From Pseudomonadota bacterium (GTDB lineage Bacteria; Pseudomonadota; Alphaproteobacteria; Rhizobiales; Kaistiaceae): a stretch of 6,355 bases of DNA. The notes below the pieces were generated by a model. The model saw only the letters and a program-made list of their open reading frames with translations, ran no database searches and had not been told where the DNA came from. A program made the translations under genes and the position numbers. Where the stretch lies: the NCBI GenBank assembly GCA_023391905.1, contig JAEWAD010000015.1:1-6355 (forward strand), written 5' to 3'. This document shows positions 5,499 through 6,355 of the stretch, in pieces; position 1 is the stretch's first letter; each line of letters starts with the position of its first letter.

Positions 5499-5531
5499 TT
5501 GGCGCCGGGATCAAAATAAGGAAGGGCAATC

Positions 5532-5990
5532 ATGCCGCTTTATGAGCACGTATTTCTGTCGCGACAGGACGTGTCCGCACAGCAGGTCGAGGCGCTCACC
5601 GAGCAGTTCAAGGGTCTCATCGAGGCCAATGGCGGTTCGGTCGGCAAGATCGAGCAGTGGGGCCTGAAGTCGGTTGCGTTCCGCATTCGCAAGAATCGCA
5701 AGGCGCACTACACGCTGATGAACATCGACGCCCCGGCGGCCGCAGTGGCCGAGCTGGAGCGCCAGCAGCGCATGAACGAGGACATCCTCCGCATCCTGAC
5801 CCTCAAGGTCGAGGAGCACGAGGAAGGCCAGTCCGCCATGCTGCAGAAGCGCGACCGTGACGACGACCGCGGCGGCCGCTTCGGCGACCGTGGCGACCGT
5901 CCGCGTGGCGGCTTCGGCGGTGGCGCCGGCGGCGGTTTCCGTGGCGAGCGTCGTCCGCGCTCGGAAGAATCTGAAGGAGCGGCTGAATAA
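5532..5990 (+). CDS. rpsF: 30S ribosomal protein S6 with Arg/Gly-rich tail
   Basis: S6 binds the central domain of 16S rRNA as a heterodimer with S18 on the small-subunit platform. The 152-residue product has the S6 core at about 1-105: MPLYEHVFLSRQD, KIEQWGLKSVAFRIRKNRKA (39-58), HYTLMNIDAP (59-68) and RMNEDILRILTLKV (80-93). The core is followed by a low-complexity tail (106-146) rich in Arg, Gly and Asp with RGG-like units (RGGRF, RGGF, GGGF, RGE) and a short acidic end. The tail replaces the Glu-rich tail of E. coli S6. Extended S6 tails are usual in alphaproteobacteria. An AAGGA SD (5518-5522) precedes the ATG by nine bases. The stop overlaps the rpsR start by one base (TAATG), fitting 1:1 production of the partner. 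Confidence 0.97.
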   Translation: MPLYEHVFLSRQDVSAQQVEALTEQFKGLIEANGGSVGKIEQWGLKSVAFRIRKNRKAHYTLMNIDAPAAAVAELERQQRMNEDILRILTLKVEEHEEGQSAMLQKRDRDDDRGGRFGDRGDRPRGGFGGGAGGGFRGERRPRSEESEGAAE

Positions 5991-6253
5991 TGGCTGAGAT
6001 CGGCACCACCAGCACGTCCAGCGGCGGCCAGCGCCGTCCGTTCTTCCGCCGTCGCAAGACCTGCCCGTTCTCGGGCCCGAACGCGCCGAAGATCGACTAC
6101 AAGGACACGAAGCTCCTGTCCCGCTACATCTCCGAGCGCGGCAAGATCGTTCCTTCCCGCATCACGGCCGTCTCGGCCAAGAAGCAGCGTGAACTCGCCC
6201 AGGCGATCAAGCGCGCCCGCTTCCTGGGCCTGCTGCCCTACGTCATCCGCTGA
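5990..6253 (+). CDS. rpsR: 30S ribosomal protein S18
   Basis: S18 partners S6 on the 30S platform. The 87-residue product has a short variable N-terminus (1-14) and then the highly conserved family core: RRPFFRRRKTCPFSG (15-29), IDYKDTKLLSRYISERGKIV (35-54), PSRITAVSAKKQRELAQAIK (55-74) and RARFLGLLPYVIR (75-87). The basic FFRRRK region contacts rRNA. An AAGGAG SD (5974-5979) lies inside the rpsF 3' end, and the ATG shares its A with the rpsF stop codon. rplI, often next in this operon, is not in the remaining 102 bases. Confidence 0.98.
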   Translation: MAEIGTTSTSSGGQRRPFFRRRKTCPFSGPNAPKIDYKDTKLLSRYISERGKIVPSRITAVSAKKQRELAQAIKRARFLGLLPYVIR

Positions 6254-6265
6254 GCGGACGGCGCC

Positions 6266-6292
6266 GGGCCGCGCGGGACGCGGCCCTTCTTC
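6266..6292 (+). terminator. Terminator-like hairpin after rpsR
   Basis: GGGCCGCG (6266-6273) pairs perfectly with CGCGGCCC (6279-6286) around a five-base loop and is followed by TTCTTCC. It starts 12 bases past the rpsR stop. The T tail is interrupted by C, so termination may be partial if rplI or another operon gene follows outside the window. Confidence 0.6.
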
Positions 6293-6300
6293 CATGATCT

Positions 6301-6350
6301 CGGCGCGGCCCTCCGGCCGTGCCGCGTTGGGGCGGACGGAGTTCCGCCTC
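6301..6350 (+). repeat. Two further hairpins downstream of the rpsR terminator
   Basis: CGGCGCGGCC (6301-6310) pairs with GGCCGTGCCG (6315-6324), a 10-bp stem with one G-T pair and a four-base loop. GGGGCGGA (6329-6336) pairs with TCCGCCTC (6343-6350), an 8-bp stem with one G-T pair, followed by TAACC. Neither has a clear T run. They may be RNA structure elements between rpsR and the next gene, or the start of an intergenic repeat. Confidence 0.4.
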
Positions 6351-6355
6351 TAACC

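Noticed and set aside
4714..5529. A 271-codon minus-strand frame across pdxI and the rpsF leader
   Set aside because: Antisense shadow of the reductase with biased composition and no domain or SD.
5708..6295. A 195-codon minus-strand frame opposite rpsF-rpsR
   Set aside because: It mirrors the Arg/Gly tail of S6 as Pro/Arg runs and crosses the terminator. No independent support.

Overview
The window is GC-rich DNA of about 65% G+C by eye. The S6 and S18 protein sequences, the codon use and the scattered CCGGC-type dyad repeats point to an alphaproteobacterium, most likely of the Hyphomicrobiales (Rhizobiales). It reads as ordinary chromosome. There is no sign of a phage, plasmid, CRISPR array or defence island. 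I see no clearly new system, but several regulatory details are worth a second look.

Layout. (1) Positions 1-1266, minus strand: a tight three-gene unit read from 1266 down to 1. It encodes a Tat-type exported protein with a CPFC motif, an MacB/LolD-type ABC ATPase, and the first 38 codons of an FtsX-like permease that runs off the left edge. Stop-codon/SD overlap and an ATGA overlap couple the three genes. The arrangement resembles the zinc-responsive DUF3299/ABC ATPase/FtsX permease clusters known in other Proteobacteria. (2) Positions 1267-1544: a non-coding stretch with a small imperfect inverted-repeat element (1308-1413) and a strong intrinsic terminator (1491-1519) for the next gene. 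(3) Positions 1545-3299, minus strand: a secreted PhoA-family alkaline phosphatase with every expected catalytic residue. Upstream, at 3352-3400, five GTCAT-like words repeat every 11 bp, which is the geometry of PhoB binding sites. (4) Positions 3414-4322, minus strand: a LysR-type regulator, divergent from (5) 4417-5286, plus strand, an aldo/keto reductase that closely matches E. coli YdbC/PdxI (pyridoxal reductase, vitamin B6 salvage). The 94-bp gap between them has repeats that could be LysR operators. (6) Positions 5287-5531: a possible weak terminator, a candidate promoter and a roughly 165-nt structured leader. (7) Positions 5532-6253, plus strand: rpsF and rpsR (S6 and S18), overlapping by one base as TAATG. 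A terminator-like hairpin and two more hairpins follow up to the right edge.

How the genes work together: there are four separate modules. They are a probable metal- or envelope-related ABC system, phosphate scavenging by alkaline phosphatase, B6 salvage with an adjacent candidate regulator, and a housekeeping ribosomal-protein operon.
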